From positions 1 through 13,553 of the forward strand of contig JBJOPY010000207.1 of the NCBI GenBank assembly GCA_046050405.1: a DNA stretch of 13,553 nt. The letters are read 5' to 3'. A program made the position numbers and the translations under genes. Below are positions 13,374 to 13,553 of this stretch, one piece after another. The stretch's first letter is position 1, and each line of letters begins with the position of its first letter. Below the pieces are notes generated by a model. It was not told where the DNA came from, did not search any database, and worked only from the letters and a program-made list of their open reading frames with translations. This DNA comes from JADKCL01 sp046050405. GTDB lineage: Bacteria; Bacteroidota; Bacteroidia; J057; JADKCL01.

Positions 13374-13553
13374 TTGGGAAAAAGGGACGATGGGGTTGCA
13401 GAAGGAGGAATCAAGGTCACGGTTTCCGCCCCCATCCTAAGGGGCACTCAGGCATTCTCTGCTGCAACTGGAATCCCCTATGTCGATTTGGTAAAGCAGA
13501 AATTATTCCAGAGGTTCAGTACAGCAAGTTGCTGGACTGAATTGGACTCTAAT
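13374..13553 (+). CDS. Possible 5' part of a gene running off the right edge, doubtful
   Basis: After a TGA at 13359-13361 a plus-strand frame stays open to the window end. From a TTG at 13374 it reads LGKRDDGVAEGGIKVTVSAP, then ILRGTQAFSAATGIPYVDLV, then KQKLFQRFSTASCWTELDSN. It has no ATG, and the overlapping frame starting with TTG at 13358 is Arg/Gly-rich and less protein-like. The valine/alanine pattern looks reasonable, but 60 open codons are not rare. I recognise no family. Confidence 0.2.
   Translation, partial: MGKRDDGVAEGGIKVTVSAPILRGTQAFSAATGIPYVDLVKQKLFQRFSTASCWTELDSN

Overview
The window looks like a chromosomal segment from a moderately GC-rich member of the Bacteroidota. Four independent clues agree. 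A giant secreted protein ends in a type A sorting domain of the type IX secretion system (T9SS). The aconitase is of the mitochondrial type, numbered almost residue for residue like the mammalian enzyme. The two best promoters follow the Bacteroidota pattern (TTTG, then about 20 nt, then TAnnTTTG). No start codon has a well-spaced Shine-Dalgarno sequence. Genus or family cannot be assigned from what is visible.

Layout, left to right. Positions 1-148 hold the 5' part of a minus-strand gene that runs off the left edge. A spacer with a strong promoter match (448-480) leads into the dominant feature, a 1509-residue secreted protein (526-5055). It consists of a signal peptide, an 8-repeat beta-propeller-like block, one PKD/Ig-like module, a second 8-repeat block, five more PKD/Ig-like modules and a T9SS sorting domain. 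A gene-poor stretch of about 0.9 kb follows. Next is acnA (5991-8258), convergent with a small conserved-looking hypothetical gene on the minus strand (8453-8728). After a 0.57 kb spacer come three plus-strand housekeeping or envelope genes: a polysaccharide/lipid-linked oligosaccharide flippase (9301-10854), a short DgkA-type lipid kinase (11160-11534) and the tRNA-modification GTPase mnmE (11593-12951). The last 0.6 kb is AT-richer and holds only doubtful small ORFs.

Functionally the genes do not form one pathway. The flippase and lipid kinase are both envelope and lipid-carrier functions and share orientation. AcnA serves the TCA cycle and MnmE modifies tRNA wobble uridine. The large protein is a cell-surface or secreted product of its own promoter.

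No defence system, CRISPR array, prophage, insertion sequence, rRNA or tRNA was recognised. The most interesting part is the architecture and recent repeat dynamics of the giant T9SS substrate: a duplicated super-unit, an exact 46-nt repeat between alternate blades, and a base-composition step between the two copies. I do not think the window contains a clearly new multi-gene system.
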